Source: Bacillota bacterium (GTDB taxonomy: Bacteria; Bacillota_I; Bacilli_A; RF39; UBA660). From it: a stretch of DNA of 64,000 nucleotides. The notes beneath the pieces are model-generated. The model did no database searches. It had not been told where the DNA came from and was given only the letters and a program-made list of their open reading frames with translations. Positions within the stretch are counted from its first letter, which is position 1. Each line of letters starts with the position of its first letter. The DNA lies in assembly GCA_015059495.1 (NCBI GenBank), contig SVAI01000001.1, positions 671,811 through 735,810 of the forward strand. The letters are read 5' to 3'. Shown here one piece after another: positions 26,107 to 35,971 of the stretch. Both the position numbers and the translations under genes were made by a program.

Positions 26107-27891
26107 TTATAGTCCTCCTCCACTACCAAATGAATCAAGTTCTTCTTGTGTACAAATAACAGATATTTGCATACGTCTTGAACCACAGACAAATAGTCCT
26201 TCACCTTGGTTATAATATTTAATACTATTTTGTTCAGCTTCATTTAAATCAATTAACTTAGCTAAATCATCAACAGCTTGTTTCTTTAATTGCATTACTA
26301 AATAATATGATGCATTATCAAAAATTGCTTTACCATGCATAATTAAATTAGGTGCAGCAAAATCTGTAGGTTGTTGTGTAACAATAATAGTTCCTGAGTT
26401 GTACTTTCTTGAACGTCTTTGAATTTGTGCTAAGAATTCAGCACCAAGTTCATTGTGAGAAGAAAGTAAAACATGAGCTTCATCTACACATAGTACAGAT
26501 GTTATCTTAGGATCTAAACACATACCCCATGCATACTTTAATATATTAAAGAATAAAGCATCTCTAATATTTTCATCACTATTCATTAATTCTTTAATGT
26601 TAAATACAACAAAGTTACTATTAATATCTAATGTTGTATGACCATTAAAGTAATATCTTAACTCTTTAGTAAATGGTCTAATTCTAAGTTCTAATCTTTC
26701 CATGATATCTCTTTCTTGAGTCTTTTCATTCATAGAAAGTAATCTACCCTTAATTGTTGCATATACATCATCAAATGTAGGGAAATCTTCAGATTTAAAC
26801 TTAGAGAAATCAGTATTAAAATCTATTTTAAATCTCTTATAAGTATCTTGAACTACATCAGAGAATGTAGTTAATACATCTTCTTCAATAGATGGATTAT
26901 AATACTTCATAAAAGCTTTTAATGATTGAAGAGTTCTTGTTAATACAGTATATCCCATACCTTGAGATAATTCTTCTTCATCAGCATCTAATACTACTTC
27001 AAGTGGATTGATTAAACCATAATCTCCACCCTTACCTAAATCTAAGAAACTACCACCAAGTGAACGGCACATTTCTTCTAATTCACCTTCAGGGTCAATA
27101 GCTATAACATTATAACCATTTCTAATATGATTTCTAATCATTAACTTTTCAGCAGTAGATTTACCAGAACCAGATGTACCTAAAATAATAAGGTTAGCAT
27201 TTGTTCTGTTAAATTCTTTTTTAATTCTAAATAAGAATTGATTAAATAATATTACACCACCAGAGAAATCTACTCCAAGAAGTGTTGCATTTTCTGGATC
27301 TTTTATGCTATCAAAAACAAATGGATACATAGCTGCAACTGTTGGAGATGGAATTGGTGTACCAATTCTATCTTCAATATCTTGCTTAGGGAATATAGGT
27401 AAGATTGATTTTAAAACTTTTTCTTGTTCAAACATCAATGGAATACCTCTCATACCAAGAGCATCTAAGAAACTTCTAATTTGCATCTTCTTAACATCTA
27501 ATTCTTCATGAGTATCAGCTGTAATCATTAAATGCATTTGGAAATCAAAGATTCTTGATTGAGTTGCTGCAAGCATTTGAACAAATTGTTCTAATGATTC
27601 ATAATCTTGTCTAATTCTCTCTTGAATTGTTTTATCATTTTCATTTTGGTATCTAATTTTTAAATCCGCTATTTCTTTATTCAACATCTTTTGAATTGTT
27701 GAAAAATCAATAGGAATATGTTTAATTACAATTTTAACTCCACCAATACTTGTAAGGTTAGATAAATAACCAACAGGAATATTTTTAGGATAAGAAATGA
27801 TAGATAATATAGTAGCATACTTATCACTTATTCTAAATTCACTTGGTTTAAATTCTAAACCTTTAGGTGCTATTTCACTCTTTAAATTCAT
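26107..27891 (-). CDS. VirB4/TraE-like conjugation ATPase (ATPase portion)
   Basis: LIILGTSGSGKSTAEKLMIRNHIRNGYNVIAIDPEGE (Walker A), SVLCVDEAHVLLSS (Walker B). Confidence 0.9.
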   Translation of the reverse strand: MNLKSEIAPKGLEFKPSEFRISDKYATILSIISYPKNIPVGYLSNLTSIGGVKIVIKHIPIDFSTIQKMLNKEIADLKIRYQNENDKTIQERIRQDYESLEQFVQMLAATQSRIFDFQMHLMITADTHEELDVKKMQIRSFLDALGMRGIPLMFEQEKVLKSILPIFPKQDIEDRIGTPIPSPTVAAMYPFVFDSIKDPENATLLGVDFSGGVILFNQFLFRIKKEFNRTNANLIILGTSGSGKSTAEKLMIRNHIRNGYNVIAIDPEGELEEMCRSLGGSFLDLGKGGDYGLINPLEVVLDADEEELSQGMGYTVLTRTLQSLKAFMKYYNPSIEEDVLTTFSDVVQDTYKRFKIDFNTDFSKFKSEDFPTFDDVYATIKGRLLSMNEKTQERDIMERLELRIRPFTKELRYYFNGHTTLDINSNFVVFNIKELMNSDENIRDALFFNILKYAWGMCLDPKITSVLCVDEAHVLLSSHNELGAEFLAQIQRRSRKYNSGTIIVTQQPTDFAAPNLIMHGKAIFDNASYYLVMQLKKQAVDDLAKLIDLNEAEQNSIKYYNQGEGLFVCGSRRMQISVICTQEELDSFGSGGGL

Positions 27892-28469
27892 TATGCCATC
27901 ACCGTCCCAAAATTAGTAGTTTGACCACCATTCAAGAAGTTATCTAGTATCATTCTTATATCAGAGTTAGATACTTGCATTGAATTAATACCAGCATTTG
28001 CTAAAGTAGCAATTAAATTATTAATTCTCTTTTGAATAATTTCAGGTCTCTTTTCCTTAAATAATAAATAATATTCAGTATCAATAACATTGAATTCAGC
28101 ACCCATAAATTGGTTAGCTTTACTAATATCTTGCATTATTAATTTCTTAGTAATATTATTAGTAGTCTTTTGATATAAAAGTTGTAATTGCGCTAAATAC
28201 ATATTAATATCTACAGGACGATCTGCAATAATAATCCAGAACTCATAATCTAAAGTATTATAGAAATTTCTTAAATTATAAATAACTCTTTGTTGTGCAT
28301 CTTCATCTAAGATAAATATGTTTTTAGGATTAATTTTAATACCGGTAACTAATTCACCACTATTAAGTTGAATCATACCATTAGCAATATTTTTAATAGG
28401 TATCCAATTTTCAGTATACTTACTTGTTGAATCTACCTTCGTAATCCCTGCCGTAGACATCTTTAACAC
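27891..28469 (-). CDS. VirB4-like N-terminal portion as separate ORF
   Basis: WIPIKNIANGMIQLNSGELVTGIKINPKNIF typical of VirB4/TraC N-termini; stop overlaps next start (TAATG). Confidence 0.75.
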   Translation of the reverse strand: MLKMSTAGITKVDSTSKYTENWIPIKNIANGMIQLNSGELVTGIKINPKNIFILDEDAQQRVIYNLRNFYNTLDYEFWIIIADRPVDINMYLAQLQLLYQKTTNNITKKLIMQDISKANQFMGAEFNVIDTEYYLLFKEKRPEIIQKRINNLIATLANAGINSMQVSNSDIRMILDNFLNGGQTTNFGTVMA

Positions 28470-28761
28470 ACCAACCTTTCCAATAATATTGTTTATTACT
28501 TGATAAATAATTTATCATACTCTTGAAAAACCCCAATACATTATGATAGTTAGGTATTGGTAATACCAATATACCTGTTGTTAACGCAGGCAAAACCTTT
28601 AAAAACATAATGAATAAACCATCTGATTTAGTAACGGTAATAAGTAATATTACCGTTATAGCTAAACCAATACCAAACAAAATCAAATCACTTACAGTAA
28701 ATATAGAAAATATTAACTGTGATTTCTTTGAGTTAGCTGGAATTAAATATAAATTATTCAT
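28420..28761 (-). CDS. PrgI family-like small membrane protein
   Basis: Two close TM helices (TVSDLILFGIGLAITVILLITVTKSDGLFIMFLKVLPALTTGIL); directly upstream of VirB4. Confidence 0.65.
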   Translation of the reverse strand: MNNLYLIPANSKKSQLIFSIFTVSDLILFGIGLAITVILLITVTKSDGLFIMFLKVLPALTTGILVLPIPNYHNVLGFFKSMINYLSSNKQYYWKGWCVKDVYGRDYEGRFNK

Positions 28762-28779
28762 ATCACACTAACCTTTCTA

Positions 28780-31104
28780 TTATTTTTTATCATCTTTAGG
28801 AGCAGCAGATTGTAAATTCTTTTGAGCTTGTTGTAAAGCAGCAATTTGTTTTTGTCCATCAGACGAATTGATATAAGCATCTGTTTCTTCTCTTCTTAAA
28901 TTCTTAGCATGAGTATCATAAACATCCTTATAATCAGGATTAGATGTACCTCTAACCTCGTTTCCTTCTGCATCAGTATAAACATAAGATCCTTCTTTAA
29001 ATTCAGCATTTACTTTATCATAAAGATCAGAGAATCCACCATGATCTTTGTAAAATTTCTTATCAGTATCATAAGTTCTATTATTACTCATAACATACTC
29101 ATATTCAGAATGTAGTGAAGCTAAAGAGTCATTATATCCTTTTATCTCTTCTCGTAATCGGCCAATTTCTGGATTAGATTTAATTGAATCAATATCAATC
29201 ATAGTTTCCTTCAATTGTCTTAATCTATCTTCTAATTGTTTATTAGAATACTTTTGAGATTTAATATCATCAATTTCAGATTGTAAAGACAATTGTTGAC
29301 TAATATCACCAAGTTCAGTAGCTCTTTCATATCTCATTTTTAATTCATTAATTCTATCAGTTTTTTCTGTTTCAAATTTTTCTTTTTCTCTTTCATAGAT
29401 TCTCGAAACAGTATTATAAGTTTGTTGATGAGCTTCAGCAGCGGCGATTTGATGATCAAAATGTTCTAATTTAATACTTGCCTTATTTCTATCAGCAGTA
29501 ATATTAGCACGAGTTTCGTTATATTTATTTTCATATAGATTTTTCCAATCATCAGATTGTTGATATCTTAATACTCTATTAAAGTTTTCTTTCTTATAAG
29601 CATTCTTAGCATCCTTTTGCCACTTAGCACCAACTTTATCAAAATATGATCTACCAGAAGTAAAGAATGCAGCTTTTCCTTCACCTTGCATAGCACCTGA
29701 GTAAAAATCTTGTCTCATAGCACTAAATTGATGAGGATTCTTAGTTTTCCAGCCTTTAGAAAAGCCATATTTCATACCTTCCTTCCAGCCCATTCCATTT
29801 CTTCTTGATGTCCATCCAGCACCTAAAGCTCCAGTAAGAGCTCCACCCGTACTATTAACAAGATTCTTGGCTTGATCTCCAACAAGAGCCATCTCACCAA
29901 GCTTATCAGCAATTCCAAGTTTGAATGATCCACTTGAAATACCAAATATATCAGCAATTAACTTAGGAGCCTGTTTCATGAATATTAATATACCTATCAT
30001 GATAAATGCTCTAGCAATATTAGGATGAGTAGGACTTAATGAATTAGTCCATAAATCATCTCCTAATTCAGGTAACATATTAATTAATAAAATACCCATA
30101 AATATTATAAATATTCTTAAGAATACATCTAAGAATGTTTGAATACTTTGTTTCATCCAATTATCAAATATTTTCTTTTGACCAGGAATCATAATAGTCA
30201 AAATTGGAATTGGAGCAATAATTTGAAAATATCCAAGTTTAACAACACGTACTGCCATATCTATACAGAAATTAACAAGTACATAAACAAGTATAACACC
30301 AGATATTAATTGTAATAACCAGTTATATTCTAATTTATTCTTAGCAGAATCTTTACCATGCATCCAATCAGCAAATTCTGCATAAATTCCAAATCCTTCT
30401 TCACCTTTAGCAACTTTATTTTGAGCTTCTCCAAAACTTAAAGTGTTACCATCACAGAAGAATAACCAACAATTTGTTATAGTTAAACTATCATAATAAT
30501 TTTTTAAATTATCCGAATATGTTTGTCCACTTCCACTTATTGGCTGTGTTGGAACAAAGAATGCTAAGAAAACATCATTAGCCATCATTCTACCAGAATA
30601 TTCAACATACTCTGAAGAAGTACAATTTGATCCATCTTTTGGATTACAATCTCCATCAGTAGCATTAACTCCATTTAAATTTCTACCAAATACAACATTT
30701 GGAATAATATTAGATCTAACAACAGCACTTTGTAATTTATATGCATTACTAAATATAAAAGGAACAAATGCTATTAAAATAACTGCTATTAAAATATTAG
30801 GAACTATTTTCTTAACTGCATAATTACTTTTTGATGCACCATCAGGATCAACTATAGCCCTAAGTAGTGCATACGAAACAATAAATAAAGCAACAACACC
30901 AATAACTAAATAAACACTATTGGCTATTTTTTCAAAATCTTCAGTATTAAATATTGTTGCAGATATAATTGAAATAAATATATCAAATAAGAATGTTGCA
31001 ATATTATATATCATTGCATTGATATGAATACCAATCAAGATAAAAAAGTTAATCGCAGCATCAGCAATGTCTTCAAACGATATACCTAACAATAACATGA
31101 GCAT
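28780..31104 (-). CDS. VirB6/TrbL-like multi-pass membrane protein with long coiled-coil C-terminus
   Basis: Multiple TM helices followed by about 350 aa of charged helical sequence; T4SS-like neighbourhood. Confidence 0.75.
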   Translation of the reverse strand: MLMLLLGISFEDIADAAINFFILIGIHINAMIYNIATFLFDIFISIISATIFNTEDFEKIANSVYLVIGVVALFIVSYALLRAIVDPDGASKSNYAVKKIVPNILIAVILIAFVPFIFSNAYKLQSAVVRSNIIPNVVFGRNLNGVNATDGDCNPKDGSNCTSSEYVEYSGRMMANDVFLAFFVPTQPISGSGQTYSDNLKNYYDSLTITNCWLFFCDGNTLSFGEAQNKVAKGEEGFGIYAEFADWMHGKDSAKNKLEYNWLLQLISGVILVYVLVNFCIDMAVRVVKLGYFQIIAPIPILTIMIPGQKKIFDNWMKQSIQTFLDVFLRIFIIFMGILLINMLPELGDDLWTNSLSPTHPNIARAFIMIGILIFMKQAPKLIADIFGISSGSFKLGIADKLGEMALVGDQAKNLVNSTGGALTGALGAGWTSRRNGMGWKEGMKYGFSKGWKTKNPHQFSAMRQDFYSGAMQGEGKAAFFTSGRSYFDKVGAKWQKDAKNAYKKENFNRVLRYQQSDDWKNLYENKYNETRANITADRNKASIKLEHFDHQIAAAEAHQQTYNTVSRIYEREKEKFETEKTDRINELKMRYERATELGDISQQLSLQSEIDDIKSQKYSNKQLEDRLRQLKETMIDIDSIKSNPEIGRLREEIKGYNDSLASLHSEYEYVMSNNRTYDTDKKFYKDHGGFSDLYDKVNAEFKEGSYVYTDAEGNEVRGTSNPDYKDVYDTHAKNLRREETDAYINSSDGQKQIAALQQAQKNLQSAAPKDDKK

Positions 31105-31121
31105 TCACTCCTTTCTATAAA

Positions 31122-32252
31122 CTAACTAATTCCACAAGTTCCATATAATCCTACTAAACCAAATATATAATTAATCAATGATGGTAAAACAAATATAAGA
31201 ACAGCATAAATTAATCTCTTTAATGTTTTACTTCCAAGTTTTTCTAATTCACCATCTTGTTTTTGTTCAGCAGTAACTTTTAATAAATCAATTATTGATG
31301 TAACAATAACTAAAACAGGTCCTAAAAATTTAATAATATTAAATATCAATTGTAAATAATAAGCAATGTAATTTGGATCTTCTGGATCACCAAATACTCC
31401 ACCACATCCATCATTTACTAAAGCTATTGAACCATCATCTGTTTTATTACCCTTTTCTCCAATATTTTTTCTAGATTGTTCAGTAAGATTATAATCTTCT
31501 GTTTCTTCACCAATTCTCTTATTAAATGTATCTACTTGTGCTTGAGTACAAGTTCCAGCTTGTAAATAAGCAGAAGCAGAATTCTTTGCTGAAGAAATTT
31601 CTTTTTTCCAAGCTTCCATTAAACTCTTACAATTATCTTTACTTAAATCATAACCACAATTAGCATTTTTAACATCTGTTTGTTTATCAACAACTTTATC
31701 ATATAAAAGTTGTAATTTAGAATCACAATCTTCTCCTACTTGAGAAGCACCAGTAGTTACACTATAACTTTTATAATTTGTACCAGTTCCTAATTGTTCT
31801 CCAACTAAATTAAGATAATCTATAGTTTGAGCAAGTGTTGATTTAACCATTGGTTTATTAGGCTCATTTGTATCACAAGTTAGATCTGTTTTTCCTAATA
31901 TTTCAACAGCATATGGACATGCAACATAAGTTGATCCACTTCCTACAAATATTACACTTTTTTCAGTATCATCAACAAGCATATAAGCTGGACAAGAAGA
32001 AACATCTTGATGTGAATAATTACCAATAGCATCAGACATATTTTGTTTGTTATCTAAATGTCCATTTAAATTCATAGGTGTATATGATTTTCCTGAACTA
32101 TTTTTACAAGTTCCGTTTAAATTTCCACTTTTGCTAGTAAATGTACAAGTAACTCCACCACCAGAACATTCGATAGATCCATCAGCAAATACATTACCCA
32201 TAAATATAAATAAACTTATAAAAGTAAATATTAATAAGTTAATCTTTTTCAT
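31122..32252 (-). CDS. VirB2-like protein: signal peptide, Cys-rich ectodomain, two C-terminal TMs
   Basis: Signal peptide; more than 10 Cys in ectodomain; YYLQLIFNIIKFLGPVLVIVTSIIDLLKVT...LKRLIYAVLIFVLPSLINYIFGLVG. Confidence 0.65.
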   Translation of the reverse strand: MKKINLLIFTFISLFIFMGNVFADGSIECSGGGVTCTFTSKSGNLNGTCKNSSGKSYTPMNLNGHLDNKQNMSDAIGNYSHQDVSSCPAYMLVDDTEKSVIFVGSGSTYVACPYAVEILGKTDLTCDTNEPNKPMVKSTLAQTIDYLNLVGEQLGTGTNYKSYSVTTGASQVGEDCDSKLQLLYDKVVDKQTDVKNANCGYDLSKDNCKSLMEAWKKEISSAKNSASAYLQAGTCTQAQVDTFNKRIGEETEDYNLTEQSRKNIGEKGNKTDDGSIALVNDGCGGVFGDPEDPNYIAYYLQLIFNIIKFLGPVLVIVTSIIDLLKVTAEQKQDGELEKLGSKTLKRLIYAVLIFVLPSLINYIFGLVGLYGTCGIS

Positions 32253-32360
32253 ACAAATCCCTCTTGCTATTTTATATAGTTAAATCCCAAACGAAACCTC
32301 ATTTGACTTAATAACCTACTATATAAAAATTATAACATAAATACGTATAAAAACAAAGAA

Positions 32361-32389
32361 AAAAGAAACTAAATTATTTAGTTTCTTTT
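32361..32389 (-). terminator. Terminator at rpmF 3' end
   Basis: AAAAGAAACTAAA-tta-TTTAGTTTCTTTT 13-bp stem over the rpmF stop. Confidence 0.6.
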
Positions 32390-32655
32390 GATTTAGTAGC
32401 TTTTTTTGTAGAAGTCTTCTTTACAGTTTCTTTTTTAGCTGCTTTAACTTCTTTTTCTTCTTTAACAACAGGAGTTTCGTCTTCTCTATTTAAAACGTTT
32501 TTACCTTTGTAAAAACCACATTTAGTACAAGCTCTATGTGCTTGAATTGGTTCTCCACAGTTTGGACAACTTAGTACTGTTCTTGCAGTTTTCTTTAAAT
32601 GAGTTCTTCTCATTCTCTTTTTAGTTTTACTAGTTCTTCTAAAAGGTACTGCCAT
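32374..32655 (-). CDS. rpmF: 50S ribosomal protein L32 with Lys-rich C-terminal tail
   Basis: MAVPFRRTSKTKKRMRRTHLKK...CPNCGEPIQAHRACTKCGFYKGK. Confidence 0.96.
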   Translation of the reverse strand: MAVPFRRTSKTKKRMRRTHLKKTARTVLSCPNCGEPIQAHRACTKCGFYKGKNVLNREDETPVVKEEKEVKAAKKETVKKTSTKKATKSKETK

Positions 32656-32658
32656 AAT

Positions 32659-33141
32659 CTATTCACTCCTTTCATCATTTAATAGATCTTTAAAGATTTG
32701 TAATCTAGGATCTACAATATCTTCTTCATTTATTAGTTCCCATCCTTCACCCTTAACAGTCGAAGGTTTTTCTTCCTTGCTATATGTAAGTGGAACTTCC
32801 AATACAATATTTTGCCATAAAATCTCTTTTAGGTCAAGACTATTTTTATCATTTGACCTTAAATTTTCGTCTAAAGTAGTATCTTCAAGCAATATTTCAC
32901 TAATTTCTGAAGAAAATGGATAAGATACTATCTCATTTGTATTCGAATCATTAATTAACATATTACCATTCATACTACCTTCAAATAACACTTCTTTAGT
33001 AGTTGAATAATATATTCTACCTTTAACATAAACATTTTCTAAACCTTTAATTAATGTATTTTCATAATATTTTTCTTCAAAATCAATAACTTGATCAATA
33101 ATAATACCTTTATCAGTAATTGTATTTAAATTAATAAACAT
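32659..33141 (-). CDS. DUF177/YceD family protein
   Basis: Immediately upstream of rpmF (classic yceD-rpmF pairing); YPFSSEISE and VDPRLQIFKDLL C-terminus. Confidence 0.8.
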   Translation of the reverse strand: MFINLNTITDKGIIIDQVIDFEEKYYENTLIKGLENVYVKGRIYYSTTKEVLFEGSMNGNMLINDSNTNEIVSYPFSSEISEILLEDTTLDENLRSNDKNSLDLKEILWQNIVLEVPLTYSKEEKPSTVKGEGWELINEEDIVDPRLQIFKDLLNDERSE

Positions 33142-33183
33142 AACAATTCCTCCGTACTAATAAGATAACATATTTTATCGTAT

Positions 33184-33684
33184 TTATCTACCTCGAGTTA
33201 CTATAAAAGAACTTTCTTCATTATTTGATAATGATTTATCAATTCCTCTAAGTCCATAACTATCCTCTAAATATTTATATAAACCAACTATATCATCTAA
33301 ACTAACCATTCTTGGAACATCAAATCTTCTAATTTGTTCTATTTCATTAGCTTTTATTACATAATGTTCTGGATATTCAAATAAATCATAACCAAGTAAT
33401 TCAATTAAATCTCTATATGTCTCATCATCTTCTTTAGTTAATATCCCAATTCTAGTAGTTTTAAACGTATCTATAACTTCAAAATCTGGATCTCCTAATT
33501 CAGGATCAGAAAAATGACCATAATTGATATCATATGAATATTTAGCAATATATAAATCACTTAAATTATATTTTTTCTCATTTCTATCAAAATTATTTCC
33601 AATTTCATATATTCTTTTTCTTAATGCTAATTCTACATCCCTAACTTCCATAAATAATCCCTCACTTAGCAAAATATTATACAT
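33184..33684 (-). CDS. Hypothetical protein (likely start at M12, MEVRDVELAL)
   Basis: Long ORF on coding strand. Confidence 0.55.
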   Translation of the reverse strand: MYNILLSEGLFMEVRDVELALRKRIYEIGNNFDRNEKKYNLSDLYIAKYSYDINYGHFSDPELGDPDFEVIDTFKTTRIGILTKEDDETYRDLIELLGYDLFEYPEHYVIKANEIEQIRRFDVPRMVSLDDIVGLYKYLEDSYGLRGIDKSLSNNEESSFIVTRGR

Positions 33685-33749
33685 TTACAACGAACAAAAA
33701 GCAAACAAAAAAAATATATGCTATAATATAACACAAGAAGGAGGCACTT

Positions 33750-34829
33750 ATGGAAATAATCGGTATAGTAGCAGAATATAATCCATTTCATAATGGACAT
33801 ATATATCAAATTAATGAAATAAAAAAGAAGTATCCTAATTCTTTAATAATTGTTATTATAGATAATTATTTTACACAGCGTGGTGAAATATCTATTATTA
33901 CTAAAGAAGATAAGATTAATTTATGTCTAGATAATAATATTGATATAGTAGTTGAATTACCTACTTTATATGCTACACAATCTGCCGATTGTTTTGCATA
34001 TAATGCCATTAAAATACTAAATGAATTTAATATTACTAAATTATGTTTTGGTTCTGAATCAAATGATGTTGATAAACTTAAAACAATAGCAAACTTACAA
34101 GACGATGAATCATTTAATGATAAAGTTAAAGATGAATTAGACAAAGGTAATTCATACCCTAATGCTCTAAAAAATGTACTAAACTTAGACTTTGAATACC
34201 TACCTAATGATTTACTTGGTATCTCTTATATCAAAGCTATAAATAAAATTAATAAAGATATTGATATATTAACTATAAAAAGAACTAATGATTATCATGA
34301 TATAACAAGTAATGATAATATCATTAGTGCTAAAAATATAAGAAATAAGTTTATTAATAATCAAGATATATCTAAATATACACCAGCTAATAATTTATTA
34401 AATATTAATTATGATTTATATTTTAAATTACTAAAATATAAAATTCAAACAAGTAATAACTTAGATGAATATCTAGATGTTAATGAAGGTATTGAAAATA
34501 GACTAAAAAAATATATTAATGAATCTAATACTCTAGAAGATTATATTAATTTAATTAAAACTAAAAGATATTCATATAATAAAATAAGTAGAATGTTATT
34601 ACATATATTCTTAGGTATTAAAAAGATAGACAATAAAGAATATAATTCAATAAGAATATTAGGATTTAATTCTAAAGGTAAAGAATATATATCAAGTTTA
34701 AATAAAGAATTTAAACTTGATAATAATATAAGAACTTTAGAATACAATATATCTAATTTATATGATACTTTAACAAATACTAATACATCCAACTTTGAAT
34801 TAAAAAATATACCAATAAAAAAGGACTAA
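33750..34829 (+). CDS. tmcAL: tRNA(Met) cytidine acetate ligase (TmcAL/YlbM)
   Basis: MEIIGIVAEYNPFHNGHIYQI nucleotidyltransferase motif; RBS GGAGG upstream. Confidence 0.93.
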   Translation: MEIIGIVAEYNPFHNGHIYQINEIKKKYPNSLIIVIIDNYFTQRGEISIITKEDKINLCLDNNIDIVVELPTLYATQSADCFAYNAIKILNEFNITKLCFGSESNDVDKLKTIANLQDDESFNDKVKDELDKGNSYPNALKNVLNLDFEYLPNDLLGISYIKAINKINKDIDILTIKRTNDYHDITSNDNIISAKNIRNKFINNQDISKYTPANNLLNINYDLYFKLLKYKIQTSNNLDEYLDVNEGIENRLKKYINESNTLEDYINLIKTKRYSYNKISRMLLHIFLGIKKIDNKEYNSIRILGFNSKGKEYISSLNKEFKLDNNIRTLEYNISNLYDTLTNTNTSNFELKNIPIKKD

Positions 34830-34841
34830 TTTAGTCCTTTT
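34819..34841. terminator. Bidirectional terminator between convergent genes
   Basis: AAAAGGACTAA-t-TTAGTCCTTTT. Confidence 0.6.
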
Positions 34842-35047
34842 AATTTGTTTAATTTTTCTTGTATTAATTTTAATCTATCTTCTTTTAATTTATTATCCTT
34901 CTTATATTTATTATCTTTATATACTAATATATCTCCATCTTTAACCCTAATACCAATATCTTTTTTTAATACTTCTTTTATTTCTTTGGTTTCCAAATCT
35001 TGTAATATTATAATATTACCTTCTATTCTATCTACACTAAATTTCAT
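34826..35047 (-). CDS. DUF3006-like small protein
   Basis: MKFSVDRIEGNIIILQDLETKEIKEVLKKD...KEGDILVY-like; next to MBL hydrolase. Confidence 0.7.
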   Translation of the reverse strand: MKFSVDRIEGNIIILQDLETKEIKEVLKKDIGIRVKDGDILVYKDNKYKKDNKLKEDRLKLIQEKLNKLKGLN

Positions 35048-35949
35048 TATTTATCACCATCTATATTAGTATTAATATTAGTATAATTAAATTGAGTACC
35101 ATCACTTGTAAATATTATAGTACCTAATTCATCTGTTCTAAGTACTTTAACATTATACTTATCTAAAGTATTTAAAGTCTTCTTATTAGGATGTTTATAA
35201 GAATTATCTTTACCTACACTAATAATAGCATATGAAGGACTTACACTTTTAATAAACTTTTCAGATGAAGATGTAGATGAACCATGATGACCAACCTTTA
35301 ATATATCTGCTTGAATATCTTTATCTAGTATAGTCTTTTCCACAGAACTTTCAGCATCTCCAGTAAATAAGAATCTAATATTCTTATAAGTTAACTTTAA
35401 TACTATTGATGAATTATTTAAATTTTCACTATCATTACCTACATAAATAACTTTAATATTAGCATCACCTAAACTAAATTCATCATCTATTTTAGGTGTT
35501 TCAAACTTAACTTGTTTTTCTTCTAATGCATCAAGAACATCTTCAAATGTTTTAGTAGTAGTAATAACATCACTCATATAAAAATGTTCAATATTAAAAT
35601 TTAATATGACATCATCCATTCCACCTATATGATCTTCATGTGCATGAGTACCTACAACATATTTAAAATTATTAATACCCCTATCTTTTAAATATTTAAC
35701 TAATCCTTTACCATCATTATTATTACCAGCATCAATTAACATAGCTTCATTATTAACTTGAATAAGTATTGAATCAGCTTGCCCTACATCTAAATAACTA
35801 ACCTTAATACCATTTAAATCTTGATTAGTTAATTTAATTGCATTACTAACTTCTTCATTATAAGTTACATAAACAAATGCTGAAAATAATATAAATACTA
35901 TAAATAGAAATACTCTTGTACATACTGTCTTTTTTCTAGGCCTTGCCAT
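35047..35949 (-). CDS. ComEC-like MBL-fold hydrolase, membrane-anchored
   Basis: YLDVGQADSILIQ, GTHAHEDHIGGMDDVI, LFTGDAESSVE, LKVGHHGSSTS. Confidence 0.92.
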   Translation of the reverse strand: MARPRKKTVCTRVFLFIVFILFSAFVYVTYNEEVSNAIKLTNQDLNGIKVSYLDVGQADSILIQVNNEAMLIDAGNNNDGKGLVKYLKDRGINNFKYVVGTHAHEDHIGGMDDVILNFNIEHFYMSDVITTTKTFEDVLDALEEKQVKFETPKIDDEFSLGDANIKVIYVGNDSENLNNSSIVLKLTYKNIRFLFTGDAESSVEKTILDKDIQADILKVGHHGSSTSSSEKFIKSVSPSYAIISVGKDNSYKHPNKKTLNTLDKYNVKVLRTDELGTIIFTSDGTQFNYTNINTNIDGDK

Positions 35950-35971
35950 CTTACCACCTGCTTACTACTTG

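Noticed and set aside
26058-26243. 61-aa minus ORF
   Set aside because: Overlaps the VirB4-like C-terminus in another frame; no independent support.
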